The notes under the pieces were generated by a model. The model saw only the letters and a program-made list of their open reading frames with translations. It did no database searches and was not told the origin of the DNA. From NCBI GenBank assembly GCA_014523665.1, contig JAATVR010000108.1, positions 1 to 10,881 of the forward strand: a stretch of DNA of 10,881 bases, written 5' to 3'. The position numbers and the translations under genes are program-made. The stretch is from Nitrososphaerales archaeon TH526. GTDB lineage: Archaea; Thermoproteota; Nitrososphaeria; Nitrososphaerales; Nitrososphaeraceae. Every line of letters starts with the position of its first letter. The stretch's first letter is position 1. Positions 1 through 7,218 of the stretch are shown piece after piece.

Positions 1-31
1 ACCTAAGCGGAATGCTCTGTCTTTTTAATTT

Positions 32-43
32 AAAAGGAAAAAA
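32..43 (-). terminator. T-rich tract downstream of rps11, possible terminator
   Basis: Read on the minus strand, a run of six T starts 11 nt after the rps11 stop codon, followed by a second TTTT tract. Archaeal intrinsic termination often needs little more than such U-rich tracts, so this could end the rps11 transcript. No strong GC hairpin precedes it, and the next gene lies outside the window, so this is a weak call. Confidence 0.35.
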
Positions 44-53
44 TGTTCTTAGA

Positions 54-464
54 TTAGACCCGTCTTCCTCTTCTTCCACCTGGCTTTCTAGTAGTGTCAT
101 GGGGGATAGGTGTCACGTCATCTATTCTCCCGATTCGGAAGCCTGCCCTCGCCAAGGCTCTAATTGCTGCCTGCGCCCCAGGGCCTGGGATCCTCGGCCC
201 TACTCCACCCACGGCTCGTACCCTAATATGAAGAGCGTTAATCCCTTTTGTCTTTGCCATATCGGCCGCGGCCACCGCAGACTTCATTGCTGCATAAGGT
301 GATGATTCATATCGATCGGCAGTAACATGTCTCCCACCTGAACTAAACGAGATTGTTTCAGCCCCGCTAAGATCCGTAATATGCACTAGAGTATTATTAT
401 AGCTACTGAAGATGTGTGCAACGCCCCATTTATGTTGGGCTATTTCGTTAGTTTGATCACTCAT
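54..464 (-). CDS. rps11: Small ribosomal subunit protein uS11 (S11)
   Basis: This is a 136-residue uS11, a protein of the 30S platform that binds 16S rRNA near the decoding/E-site region. The family signature is plain: [18 protein letters not shown] near the N-terminus, [10 protein letters not shown] in the middle, then [21 protein letters not shown] and an Arg-rich end ([13 protein letters not shown]). I chose the ATG at 464 because it gives the usual archaeal length of about 130 residues. The same frame runs 34 codons further upstream to 566, but that extension (with [12 protein letters not shown]) does not resemble uS11, and a possible TATA box lies inside it. No Shine-Dalgarno is visible before the ATG. 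In many archaea uS11 sits in an S13-S4-S11-rpoD cluster; here the upstream neighbour is thiL, 243 bp away, and the downstream neighbour is off the window. The family call is very secure; the start is likely. Confidence 0.96.
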   Translation of the reverse strand: MSDQTNEIAQHKWGVAHIFSSYNNTLVHITDLSGAETISFSSGGRHVTADRYESSPYAAMKSAVAAADMAKTKGINALHIRVRAVGGVGPRIPGPGAQAAIRALARAGFRIGRIDDVTPIPHDTTRKPGGRRGRRV

Positions 465-516
465 ACTTCGGAAGATATCGTTTAGCAGATCTATATGAAT
501 GTAGTGTGTCGAGGAA

Positions 517-525
517 CATATATAG
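517..525 (-). promoter_or_regulatory. Possible TATA box for rps11
   Basis: The minus strand reads CTATATATG here, close to an archaeal TATA element. A start of transcription about 25 nt downstream would fall near 495, leaving a leader of roughly 30 nt before the ATG at 464. The element lies within the unconserved upstream extension of the rps11 frame, which supports the shorter protein. This is inferred from sequence pattern only. Confidence 0.35.
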
Positions 526-707
526 ATTGGATTGACCTTCTTCAGGTTCCCTATTTCTAACATCAAAAGAGGCTTGGATTCAAAAGGACGAACGAACTTC
601 CGAATTTGACACTTCTACGCCCCGGGAAATGGGGATCGGTTCAGCCACCATAGTTTCATATGTGGATTTAGTACTTTGGATTGTATAGTATTCTAATTCA
701 GCGGAGC

Positions 708-1691
708 TTACAGATCCGAATAGCCTCTATTTTCCAATTCTACAGGAATATCACTTTTCGTCGTCAAGAAGACCTTTCCAGATCCCTTCGATACCTTCCC
801 AATTTCAATTAGTTTCAGCCGTTTAGATGCTGCTACTTTTCGAGCCTTAGTCATTCGCCTTATTGGAATGGTTCCGACAATTTCGAATTCCTCACCACCA
901 TACATTACCAGGTCCTCGCTGAATATCCCATTTTCAAAGGCGAATTCATCTATTCCAGGTGCTATTGGAACCATTCCAACATGAAAATCTACATTGCTCT
1001 TAATCGCTAGTCGACACAATGAACTAGCAAGACCATCACTGGAATCAATAGAGGAAGAAAAAAACTTACCAAGAGAAATTCCAAATTTTAGTCTGGGTTT
1101 GGGAAGCATCACGGTCGAGGTGTATCTTTCTTTGATCTGCTTGTCTGCCCTTGCATTATTTAATATTATTTTGAGACCTGCTGCAGCCTCTCCAAAGTCC
1201 CCTGAGGTAACAATTACGTCTCCAAGCTTTGCTCCGCTCTGAGCAGGTATCGTAGAAATTGGGAGGTTATAATGACCAAACATCGAACAGTCTATCGTAA
1301 ATTCGTTACTATGATTAGTATCTCCTCCTAAGATCCTAATTCCAAACTCCTTGGAAGCCCTCTCGAATCCATAAGCCAATTCTTTGATGGAATGTAACGA
1401 GATTGATCGTGGAAGTCCCAATGAAAGCATGCATTCTGATGGTGCAAGACCCTTCGCGGCAAAATCGCTCACACACGATACCATGCTTTTTCTTGCGACC
1501 TGCCATGATCTCATAAAGGGAGGAATGTCAGTACTTCCAACCAACATGTCGCACTTGAGAGCCAGAAGTCGAGGTCGTTTTGCTCTACCCAAATCGATAA
1601 GCGCCACGTCATCTAGAGGAAACGGCTGCTTATCAAGACGAAGCTGGGAGGATATAATGTTAATTATCTGTTGCTCTCTTGATTCTCTCAT
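708..1691 (-). CDS. thiL: Thiamine-monophosphate kinase, archaeal type
   Basis: This 327-residue member of the AIR-synthase/ThiL ATP-dependent kinase family is predicted to phosphorylate thiamine monophosphate to thiamine diphosphate in the cytosol, the last step of cofactor synthesis. Visible landmarks are the DD pair at residues 27-28 (family GDD, with Leu replacing Gly), CDMLVGSTDIP around 47-57, VSDFAAKG around 74-81, GGDT at 122-125, IDSSDG at 215-220 and GGEEFE at 265-270 (family GGEDYEL). The length matches typical ThiL. I chose the ATG at 1691 over one at 1733 because an AGAGGT element lies 11 nt before it. The gene overlaps the end of the mutase gene by 32 bp, so the two are probably co-transcribed and translationally coupled; no metabolic link between them is obvious. 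The changed GDD Gly and GGEDYEL positions leave room for a related AIR-synthase-like enzyme, but ThiL is the best call. Confidence 0.87.
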   Translation of the reverse strand: MRESREQQIINIISSQLRLDKQPFPLDDVALIDLGRAKRPRLLALKCDMLVGSTDIPPFMRSWQVARKSMVSCVSDFAAKGLAPSECMLSLGLPRSISLHSIKELAYGFERASKEFGIRILGGDTNHSNEFTIDCSMFGHYNLPISTIPAQSGAKLGDVIVTSGDFGEAAAGLKIILNNARADKQIKERYTSTVMLPKPRLKFGISLGKFFSSSIDSSDGLASSLCRLAIKSNVDFHVGMVPIAPGIDEFAFENGIFSEDLVMYGGEEFEIVGTIPIRRMTKARKVAASKRLKLIEIGKVSKGSGKVFLTTKSDIPVELENRGYSDL

Positions 1692-2988
1692 TAATTGCGA
1701 GTACCTCTGCCTTTGTGAACTCAAACAAATCATGAGTTTTGTTTATGGTCGATTCCACTGAAATCCTCAAGATATCCTCTGTATTTGACGGTCTTACTAG
1801 AATCCATGAATTCTCATCTAATAGTGCCTTTATACCATCGTCGAGAATGATTTCTGTTGCGATTTTTCGCAGAGGCTCAACCAAGTTGTCGATAATTTTG
1901 AATTTCGCTGAATTAGGAACATAGACCTTAGATCTTTGCTGTTTGAAGGTTCGAATGAAATTAAGGTATTCTTCTTGTTTTTCTTCTTCTAGGCTCGAGA
2001 TCAAAGCACTCGCCAACAATCCATCTCTACACATGTTAAAGTTAGGAGATATATAGCCAGCACTGCTTCCTTCACCTCCTGCGTCAGCACCTGTCTCTAT
2101 CATTTTGTTTACAACATTCGCTTCTCCTACTTTAGAATAAACGATCTTCCCACCAGAAAACTCGATAAATTTCTCAAGGGCGAGACTAGTGTCCAAACTC
2201 ACAACAAATTTCCGGGCACCTTGGTCGATTGCTGCACCAACACACAATAACAGAGTTGCATCTGGCTCCATTTTTCTACCGTATTTGTCTACCACAACTA
2301 CCCTGTCCCCATCTAGATCAAAAGCAAATCCAAGTGATAATTTATTATTCGTTACTAACGACCCTAGCTCGCTCAGGTTTTCAACCGTAGGATCGGTTCC
2401 TCTTGAGGATATCCCGTACACATCATTAATTGCTAAAAAGCTATGGCCTACTTCATGAAATAACATATTTATGTGTCCACAAGCAGCTCCACCACCAGGA
2501 TCTAGTCCTATCCTTTTTTTATGGGAATGATTTTTGTCTTGCATAAAATTCAATGCGTCTCCGACATATGTGGGAGTAATTTGAAATACTGAACCTGGTT
2601 CACATGGACTATACTCTTTATCTGCAAGGATCCATTCTAGGTCTTGCTCTGACACGCCTCTCCCGTTCAAGATGAATTTTAGCCCGTTCCAGTTTAAGGG
2701 ATTATGGGAGGCAGTTATCATTATTCCACCTTTATGTTTTCTTGCTTCCCTAAATGTAATAGGAGTAGGTGCAATGTCTAAATAAAATACTTGTACTCCT
2801 TGTTCCAACAAAGCGGTTAAGGTTGCGTATGCCAAGATTTGACCCGATGGTCGTGTATCCCTCGAAACAATACAGGAATTTTTGCCCTTCATGAAGGTAG
2901 CTGCAAAAGATGTGACGAACCTACACACATCGGTAGATAGCAAATCATTTCCATATTCTCCTCTGATTCCTGAAATGGATGCTTTCAT
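1660..2988 (-). CDS. Phosphohexomutase (phosphoglucomutase/phosphomannomutase/GlmM-like)
   Basis: This 442-residue alpha-D-phosphohexomutase is predicted to interconvert hexose-6-phosphate and hexose-1-phosphate, feeding nucleotide-sugar synthesis for glycans and glycoproteins. All four family signatures are present: the N-terminal ISGIRGEYG, the phosphoserine loop TASHNP with catalytic Ser94, the metal loop DLDGDR at 224-229, and the C-terminal phosphate-binding loop RPSNTED at 399-405. The sugar-specificity loop is GGEGSSAG at 304-311, close to the archaeal GGEGNGG style rather than the bacterial GGEQSGH. RPSNTED differs from the usual RPSGTEP at two positions. These features do not decide between glucosamine, mannose and glucose substrates. 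The ATG at 2988 fits a leaderless transcript, since an AATAAATAG element lies about 25 nt upstream. The gene is first in a pair with thiL and diverges from the tRNA-Thr gene. The family is secure; the substrate is open. Confidence 0.93.
   Translation of the reverse strand: MKASISGIRGEYGNDLLSTDVCRFVTSFAATFMKGKNSCIVSRDTRPSGQILAYATLTALLEQGVQVFYLDIAPTPITFREARKHKGGIMITASHNPLNWNGLKFILNGRGVSEQDLEWILADKEYSPCEPGSVFQITPTYVGDALNFMQDKNHSHKKRIGLDPGGGAACGHINMLFHEVGHSFLAINDVYGISSRGTDPTVENLSELGSLVTNNKLSLGFAFDLDGDRVVVVDKYGRKMEPDATLLLCVGAAIDQGARKFVVSLDTSLALEKFIEFSGGKIVYSKVGEANVVNKMIETGADAGGEGSSAGYISPNFNMCRDGLLASALISSLEEEKQEEYLNFIRTFKQQRSKVYVPNSAKFKIIDNLVEPLRKIATEIILDDGIKALLDENSWILVRPSNTEDILRISVESTINKTHDLFEFTKAEVLAINERIKRATDN
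1703..1708 (-). promoter_or_regulatory. Shine-Dalgarno-like site of thiL
   Basis: The minus strand reads AGAGGT, matching the anti-Shine-Dalgarno CCTCC region over GAGG, with an 11-nt spacer to the ATG at 1691. The site lies inside the last codons of the mutase gene. It favours the 1691 start over the ATG at 1733, which has no such element. The spacer is slightly long. Confidence 0.45.
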
Positions 2989-3005
2989 GATAGAGCTCGA
3001 TCTAT

Positions 3006-3018
3006 CAACTATTTATTC
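3006..3018 (-). promoter_or_regulatory. TATA-like promoter element of the mutase-thiL unit
   Basis: The minus strand reads GAATAAATAGTTG, whose AT core is centred about 25 nt before the mutase ATG at 2988. That spacing would start transcription at or near the start codon and give a leaderless mRNA, which is common in archaea. A second candidate, TATAAA on the minus strand at 3050-3045, would instead give a leader of about 35 nt. I cannot choose between them without transcript ends. Confidence 0.4.
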
Positions 3019-3061
3019 GTGTTCCAGTTAACAGTTGGTCATAGTTTATAGAGGTGAAGAA

Positions 3062-3071
3062 TTAAATAAAA
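3062..3071 (+). promoter_or_regulatory. TATA-like promoter element of tRNA-Thr
   Basis: TTAAATAAAA is centred about 28 nt before the first base of the mature tRNA, the expected place for an archaeal TATA box whose transcript begins at or near the tRNA 5' end. It lies in a 105-bp divergent gap and faces away from the mutase promoter. Confidence 0.5.
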
Positions 3072-3093
3072 ATCTCCCTAACATGAACATAGA

Positions 3094-3166
3094 GCCCTAG
3101 TAGCTCAGCTGGCGGAGCGAGGGTTTCGTAAACCCTAGGCCATGGGTTCAAATCCCATCTAGGGCT
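3094..3166 (+). tRNA. tRNA-Thr (anticodon CGT)
   Basis: This is a complete 73-nt cloverleaf with perfect pairing. The acceptor stem is GCCCTAG/CTAGGGC, the D stem GCTC/GAGC with loop AGCTGGCG, the anticodon stem AGGGT/ACCCT with loop TTCGTAA, the variable loop AGGCC, and the T stem ATGGG/CCCAT with loop TTCAAAT. The anticodon CGT (3127-3129) reads the threonine codon ACG. The discriminator base is T at 3166, as in other archaeal tRNA-Thr. CCA is not encoded (CTC follows) and must be added after transcription. There is no intron in the anticodon loop. A TATA-like element lies upstream; no long T-run follows directly. Confidence 0.97.
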
Positions 3167-3269
3167 CTCAACTCAAATTCGGTCTAATTGATCTTCCACA
3201 TCCTAGATGGTCATAGTTATCGAAATAATCATAGACATCACCGGTTAATCAGCAATGGTCTAAAGTAAT

Positions 3270-3728
3270 GTGAAACCCGTGCGGGATAGCCTACCTGAAT
3301 CTAAAAATTTCGACAATTTTGACGATCCCAGTCGTAAAGGTGAAGTGTCAGCAGACCATTTTGGAACACTTCTCTTGGAATATGGGTTAATTCTTAGTAT
3401 TTTGGAAATCAGGAATTTAAGTCTCACTCGGATACACCAGCCGATGTATCTCCCCTCCTGTTACCGTTGTAGATATAAATGACTCAAATCAAGTGACATT
3501 AGGTTTGAACTTACCAATGAGTTACTTCCCTTATTTTCGGAATGCGAACTATTCGATCAAATGTATGGTTGGCACAGGGGATCATCAAATATTACCTTTC
3601 GTGCACCAAACGATGATACCCCTGAACGTTTCAGAACTTTGACTATGTCTACTTCTTCAAACACAAAATTTTTCGACAGTATGATAACAATGGAGAGCAA
3701 ACAGTTCCCATCGAATCTCGCGTGGTAA
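3270..3728 (+). pseudogene. Stop-interrupted open frame, possible decayed gene
   Basis: One reading frame is open from a GTG at 3270 to a TGA at 3480-3482 (70 codons), and continues open in the same frame for 82 sense codons from 3483 to a TAA at 3726-3728. A single stop in about 152 codons is uncommon in DNA this AT-rich, which hints at a former gene with a nonsense change. The second part includes FELTNELLPLFSECELFDQM and a Thr/Ser-rich stretch; neither part resembles a family I know. No Shine-Dalgarno or well-placed TATA box precedes 3270. Chance openness remains quite possible, so this is a weak call. Confidence 0.2.
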
Positions 3729-3781
3729 ACGGGACTGAAGTGTCACACTTAATAGAGAAAAAAAATCGCTTCTCGGTAAAA

Positions 3782-3791
3782 GGTTAAATCT
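3782..3791 (+). promoter_or_regulatory. Possible TATA-like element for top6B-top6A
   Basis: GGTTAAATCT, with an AT core centred near 3787, would place transcription start around 3812, giving a leader of about 25 nt before the ATG at 3839. An A-rich purine tract lies shortly upstream (3754-3765). The match is imperfect and rests on position and pattern only. Confidence 0.3.
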
Positions 3792-3838
3792 AGTTCGCTG
3801 ATTACTGAAAATGTTTGAAATCTAAAAATGTTACTGAA

Positions 3839-5743
3839 ATGGCTTCGTCTAGGATCGTAGAGGTGGGATCTTCGTCAGTTGTTCAAACTAAAAGCAAAGC
3901 TAAGATCAACTTTAGTCGAAAAGCTGAATCTGAGTTCTTTGTAGATAATTCTGCTTTAGCAGGATTTACCGGAGAGCGGATTTTGTATATGGCTATACGC
4001 GAGCTCATTGAGAATTCTCTCGATTCATGCGAAGCAGAACGAATCTTGCCAAAAATAGCAGTGTCGCTCAAACTGATAGATCCTGTAAACGATTTGTGGT
4101 CGATTTCATGTGAGGACAATGGGATTGGTATCCGTTCGGATAAGGTCTCAGTAGCAGTCTGTTCATTTCTTACCTCAGGTAAGTATGTCGAACAACAGCA
4201 GCGAGGTTTGTTCGGCGTTGGCCTAAAAATGATAGCAGCGTTTTCTACAAAAGATACGGATCATCCACTTCGTGTATGGTCAAAATCAGCTGAAGAGACC
4301 AGTGAATATTATTTCGAGTTACGCACCGACATTGGTACCAATAAACCAATAGTATTGACAAGGCGTGATACTACGCCTAAAGATTCTGTTTTTAGGGGAC
4401 GGTCTGGTTTTCGGATAGAGGCAGTCTTAAGAGGACGGCTTTCCCCTGTAACCAAGAATAAGATATATGATTATATAAGTCAGACCAGCATCGTTAACCC
4501 CTATGCTGCGATATCCTTTTCAACGGACGATGGAAAGATTTCCTTTGATAGGCGTACCAATATTATGCCTGAACCTGCGAAGGAGGTACTTCCACATCCC
4601 GCAGACATGGATTTAAAGACTCTCAAGAAGGCAATTGCAAATCATGCACTTCAAAAGACGACCATACAAGGGATACTGTGCAACTCATTTCAAAAGCTAT
4701 CATCTGATAAGGCCAAGGAAATTACTAGAAACGCCGGTATTGAAGTAAAACAGGCTGATAAATATAGCGAACATGAGCTTATCAAAATAGTAAATATTTG
4801 CAGGCAAACTAAATTTCAATCTCCTAATGTTGACCATTTGAGCCCAATTGGAGAACGAATATTTACAGTTGGAATGACTACTGAAAGAGCTATATTTACC
4901 CGGAAAGAAAACTCGATTTCAGACGACCATCTCCAACCAAGAATATCAACAAAAGAGATGAAACCCACACTAACGGGATATTCATCCCGTGCATGTATAA
5001 TTAATAACAGACCAACGATAGTAGAATGCGGACTTGCTTACGGAGGTAATCTTTCTTATTTTAAGCTCTATCGATTCGCGAACAAGATACCGTTGCTATA
5101 TGATGAAGGATCTGATGTAGCTAGGGAAGTAATTTCGGAAGTAGAACTAAACAAGATGGGTGTATCCAAAAAGCAAGTTAAAGAGCAATTCAGCGGTCTC
5201 GATTCCCGGTCGGATCGTGCGATAGATCTCCTTCCTATTCACATATTTTTTCATATATGCTCCACAAAAATTCCATACAAGACTGCAGGAAAGGAAAGTA
5301 TTGCCTCAGAAGGTGAATTGAAAAAATACATGAAAGCATGTCTGAGTGACCTTTACAGGAAAGTAAGTAAGCAGATACGACACGAAATGCATTTGAAGGA
5401 TGCAGAGAACCGACTCAAACTATACAAGTATTATATACCTTTGATAGTAAACGCAATTTCTGAGTCCATTGACGTTAGCGCTGAGGATCTGACCACCAGT
5501 TTTTTGACTTTGGTTGAGAGACATCTCAAGAAGGAAGTTTCTAACCCACGATCACTTAACGCCAAGACTGAGAATCACACACTACTAGAACAGCACCGCA
5601 ATGTTCGAAGACTACAAAAAAATTCAAGATTTAAAGAAGTATCACTAGTTACCAAGTCAGGTAAATCTTTGAAAAAGAAGAATTTAAACACTACGCAGGA
5701 GAAAATCGAGAATTTCATGACATCTTCGGAGCAATTAGATTAG
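3839..5743 (+). CDS. top6B: Type II DNA topoisomerase VI subunit B
   Basis: Top6B is the GHKL-ATPase subunit of the A2B2 topoisomerase VI, which passes one DNA duplex through another to relax and decatenate chromosomes. Numbered from the ATG at 3839 (634 residues), the sequence shows FFVDNSALAGF near 33-43, the N-box RELIENSLD with Glu58/Asn59, DNGIG at 93-97, the glycine loop RGLFGVGLK near 122-130, an H2TH region around 270-335, and the transducer with NKIPLLYD near 415-422 and CSTKIPYKTAGKES near 474-487, which should hold the ATP-contacting switch lysine. A Lys-rich tail of about 70 residues follows. As I recall it, the Sulfolobus subunit is about 530 residues, so this one is long at both ends. 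A TTG start at 3815 would add eight residues; the ATG is preferred, but neither has a clear Shine-Dalgarno. top6A follows after 2 bp. The identity is secure. Confidence 0.96.
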   Translation: MASSRIVEVGSSSVVQTKSKAKINFSRKAESEFFVDNSALAGFTGERILYMAIRELIENSLDSCEAERILPKIAVSLKLIDPVNDLWSISCEDNGIGIRSDKVSVAVCSFLTSGKYVEQQQRGLFGVGLKMIAAFSTKDTDHPLRVWSKSAEETSEYYFELRTDIGTNKPIVLTRRDTTPKDSVFRGRSGFRIEAVLRGRLSPVTKNKIYDYISQTSIVNPYAAISFSTDDGKISFDRRTNIMPEPAKEVLPHPADMDLKTLKKAIANHALQKTTIQGILCNSFQKLSSDKAKEITRNAGIEVKQADKYSEHELIKIVNICRQTKFQSPNVDHLSPIGERIFTVGMTTERAIFTRKENSISDDHLQPRISTKEMKPTLTGYSSRACIINNRPTIVECGLAYGGNLSYFKLYRFANKIPLLYDEGSDVAREVISEVELNKMGVSKKQVKEQFSGLDSRSDRAIDLLPIHIFFHICSTKIPYKTAGKESIASEGELKKYMKACLSDLYRKVSKQIRHEMHLKDAENRLKLYKYYIPLIVNAISESIDVSAEDLTTSFLTLVERHLKKEVSNPRSLNAKTENHTLLEQHRNVRRLQKNSRFKEVSLVTKSGKSLKKKNLNTTQEKIENFMTSSEQLD

Positions 5744-5745
5744 TC

Positions 5746-6852
5746 ATGGAAGCTACGGACAAACGCCATAAAGAGACGATAAAAAGGATAAAGCTAATTA
5801 TGAAAGACATTTGCAAGGATGTTCTTTCTGAAAAAAAAATGCCCTCTCTAGACATAACAAAGATTGGTTATGATAACACAGTTTGGTCAGAAGAGAAAAG
5901 AATGCTTACGGTAGGAACGAAAACAGTCCACATAAGTCCTGATACGACCAAAAAAATCCCAACATTCTCACAGTATATCGTAATGTCTAATGCTGTTAGG
6001 AAACTGTTGGATGAGCAAATGGAGAGTACTATTAGAGGGATGTACTACGCGACCCTTAGTACGGTAGGAGATGAAGGGAATAAACAAAAATTCTGGACAA
6101 GCCAAGATGCATCAGATGATGCTATCAAAGCTGTTGAACTACTGACTGGAGTTCCACGCGAAGAGTTTTCTGTTACTTCAAAACCGAAGGGAATGATTTC
6201 AGGCCCCATCTTACTACGCGTCGGAGGTGATATAATAGACTGTAATCTCGGAAGTCGTGCAACGTCACAATTGATTCCCACAAATATCATGGATGTAGAG
6301 ATAGTCGATGTCAAAGCTGACTTTGTGATGGTTGTTGAGAAAGATACAGTTTTGAATAATATCAGAAAATCTGGATTTATCCAAAAATATAACGCCATTT
6401 TGATGACAGGGTCAGGGGAGCCTGATAGGGCAACAAGAATGATGGTGAAAACCTTAAATGAAGTGTGGAAAAAACCAGTGGTGGTATTTGCAGACGCAGA
6501 TCCCTGGGGATTGGGGATCGCATTGAGATACAAGATAGGTAGTGAATCCTTGAGCTACGATAGCGATAGACTAGTCACTCCAGATGCAAAGGTACTAGGC
6601 ATGATGTTTTCTGATATATATGACTATAACATCCCTGAGGTAGCTCGGCTTACAGCATCTGAAGAGGATCTAAACAGGGCCAATGACATGAAAAAGAAAC
6701 AATGGTTGAAGGACAAGAAATGGCAAAAAGAATTAAGTCTCTTTCTAAAAAATAAGGAAAAATGTGAACTGGATGCTTTCTTTAAGCATGGTTTCAGATA
6801 TTTGGCTGAAACATATCTACCACAAAAACTACGTGAGTCAGGAATCTTGTAA
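5746..6852 (+). CDS. top6A: Type II DNA topoisomerase VI subunit A (Spo11-like)
   Basis: Top6A is the DNA-cleaving subunit of topoisomerase VI and a homologue of eukaryotic Spo11. Its 368 residues match the usual length of 370-390. The winged-helix 5Y-CAP domain spans roughly 70-160 and contains STIRGMYYATL; by alignment with Spo11 the DNA-linked catalytic tyrosine is most likely Tyr101, the second of the YY pair. The Toprim domain follows, with the acidic Glu198 in VVEKDTV and the DADPWG motif with Asp250/Asp252, which bind magnesium; TGSGEPDRATR at 221-231 matches the family segment between them. All key residues are intact. The ATG lies 2 bp after the top6B stop with no visible Shine-Dalgarno, so the subunits are probably made by coupled translation at matched levels. 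Confidence 0.97.
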   Translation: MEATDKRHKETIKRIKLIMKDICKDVLSEKKMPSLDITKIGYDNTVWSEEKRMLTVGTKTVHISPDTTKKIPTFSQYIVMSNAVRKLLDEQMESTIRGMYYATLSTVGDEGNKQKFWTSQDASDDAIKAVELLTGVPREEFSVTSKPKGMISGPILLRVGGDIIDCNLGSRATSQLIPTNIMDVEIVDVKADFVMVVEKDTVLNNIRKSGFIQKYNAILMTGSGEPDRATRMMVKTLNEVWKKPVVVFADADPWGLGIALRYKIGSESLSYDSDRLVTPDAKVLGMMFSDIYDYNIPEVARLTASEEDLNRANDMKKKQWLKDKKWQKELSLFLKNKEKCELDAFFKHGFRYLAETYLPQKLRESGIL

Positions 6853-6899
6853 TCGCCATGCGTAAACTAGTTAATTTGTAAACGGGTAACCAAATCATT

Positions 6900-6918
6900 G
6901 AACGAATTGAAATCGTTC
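6900..6918. repeat. Small hairpin downstream of top6A
   Basis: GAACGA and TCGTTC form a perfect 6-bp stem around the 7-nt loop ATTGAAA, beginning 48 nt after the top6A stop. It could stabilise the 3' end of the mRNA. No T-run follows, so it is not a clear terminator, and a stem this short can arise by chance. Confidence 0.3.
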
Positions 6919-7050
6919 GAAATTGGCATCAGAGTTTATCCCGCTTCTACGAACTGCAGAGTTCTATATTCAATAGAATTCCAAGAGTTATACGTTTAGG
7001 CCATTTCAGAATCGCTGATACGTCCATGATAGCAACTATACCTACTAACC

Positions 7051-7067
7051 GTTTTTTTAGAAAAAAC
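7051..7067. terminator. T-run/A-run hairpin, possible bidirectional terminator
   Basis: GTTTTTT and AAAAAAC form a perfect 7-bp inverted repeat around TAG. The plus strand presents seven T in a row and the minus strand six, so either transcript would end in a U-tract. The site lies 198 bp past the top6A stop and 487 bp past the lysS stop, in a convergent gap where both transcripts must end. It is the first long T-run after top6A. Its role is inferred from archaeal U-tract termination. Confidence 0.5.
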
Positions 7068-7218
7068 CTTCTATGCATGTCCAGATAATGTTAATACAAC
7101 GTTTCTTTCACTGCAGATTCTACTGTAAGTACTGATCAAATTATCAAAACATTAATAGGAATTGAAATTGCTAGGTCCCTCTAAGAGATTGACCATATGG
7201 GGGCAATAATCTTGACTG

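Larger units (their letters stand above)
3167..3838. other. Gene-poor gap between tRNA-Thr and top6B
   Basis: This stretch of about 670 bp has no gene I recognise. It holds the stop-interrupted plus-strand frame at 3270-3728, which is listed separately, and a possible top6B promoter near its right end. I see no second tRNA, no duplicate of the tRNA-Thr 3' end that would mark an integration site, and no inverted repeats typical of an insertion sequence. Confidence 0.7.

Noticed and set aside
620..634. CCCC (620-623) and GGGG (631-634) with a 7-nt loop, a possible GC hairpin between thiL and rps11.
   Set aside because: The stem has only four base pairs and no T-run follows on either strand, so a terminator call is not supported.
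641..650. A GGTTCAGCC string resembling a tRNA T-loop near 639-647.
   Set aside because: No T stem, anticodon arm or acceptor stem pairs around it, so it is not a tRNA.
580..717. A minus-strand frame open for about 45 codons between thiL and rps11, with an ATG at 651 giving a 23-residue peptide.
   Set aside because: It is very short, has no Shine-Dalgarno or recognised family, and most of the frame lies upstream of the only ATG. Chance is the simplest explanation.
3036..3218. An 11-nt direct repeat TGGTCATAGTT at 3036-3046 and 3208-3218 flanking tRNA-Thr, considered as an integration or duplication mark.
   Set aside because: A few 11-nt matches are expected by chance in a window this long. 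The copies do not include tRNA sequence, and no integrase or element lies nearby.
6045..6533. A 162-codon minus-strand frame within top6A.
   Set aside because: It is the antisense shadow of a well-conserved gene with intact catalytic motifs, and its translation resembles no family.
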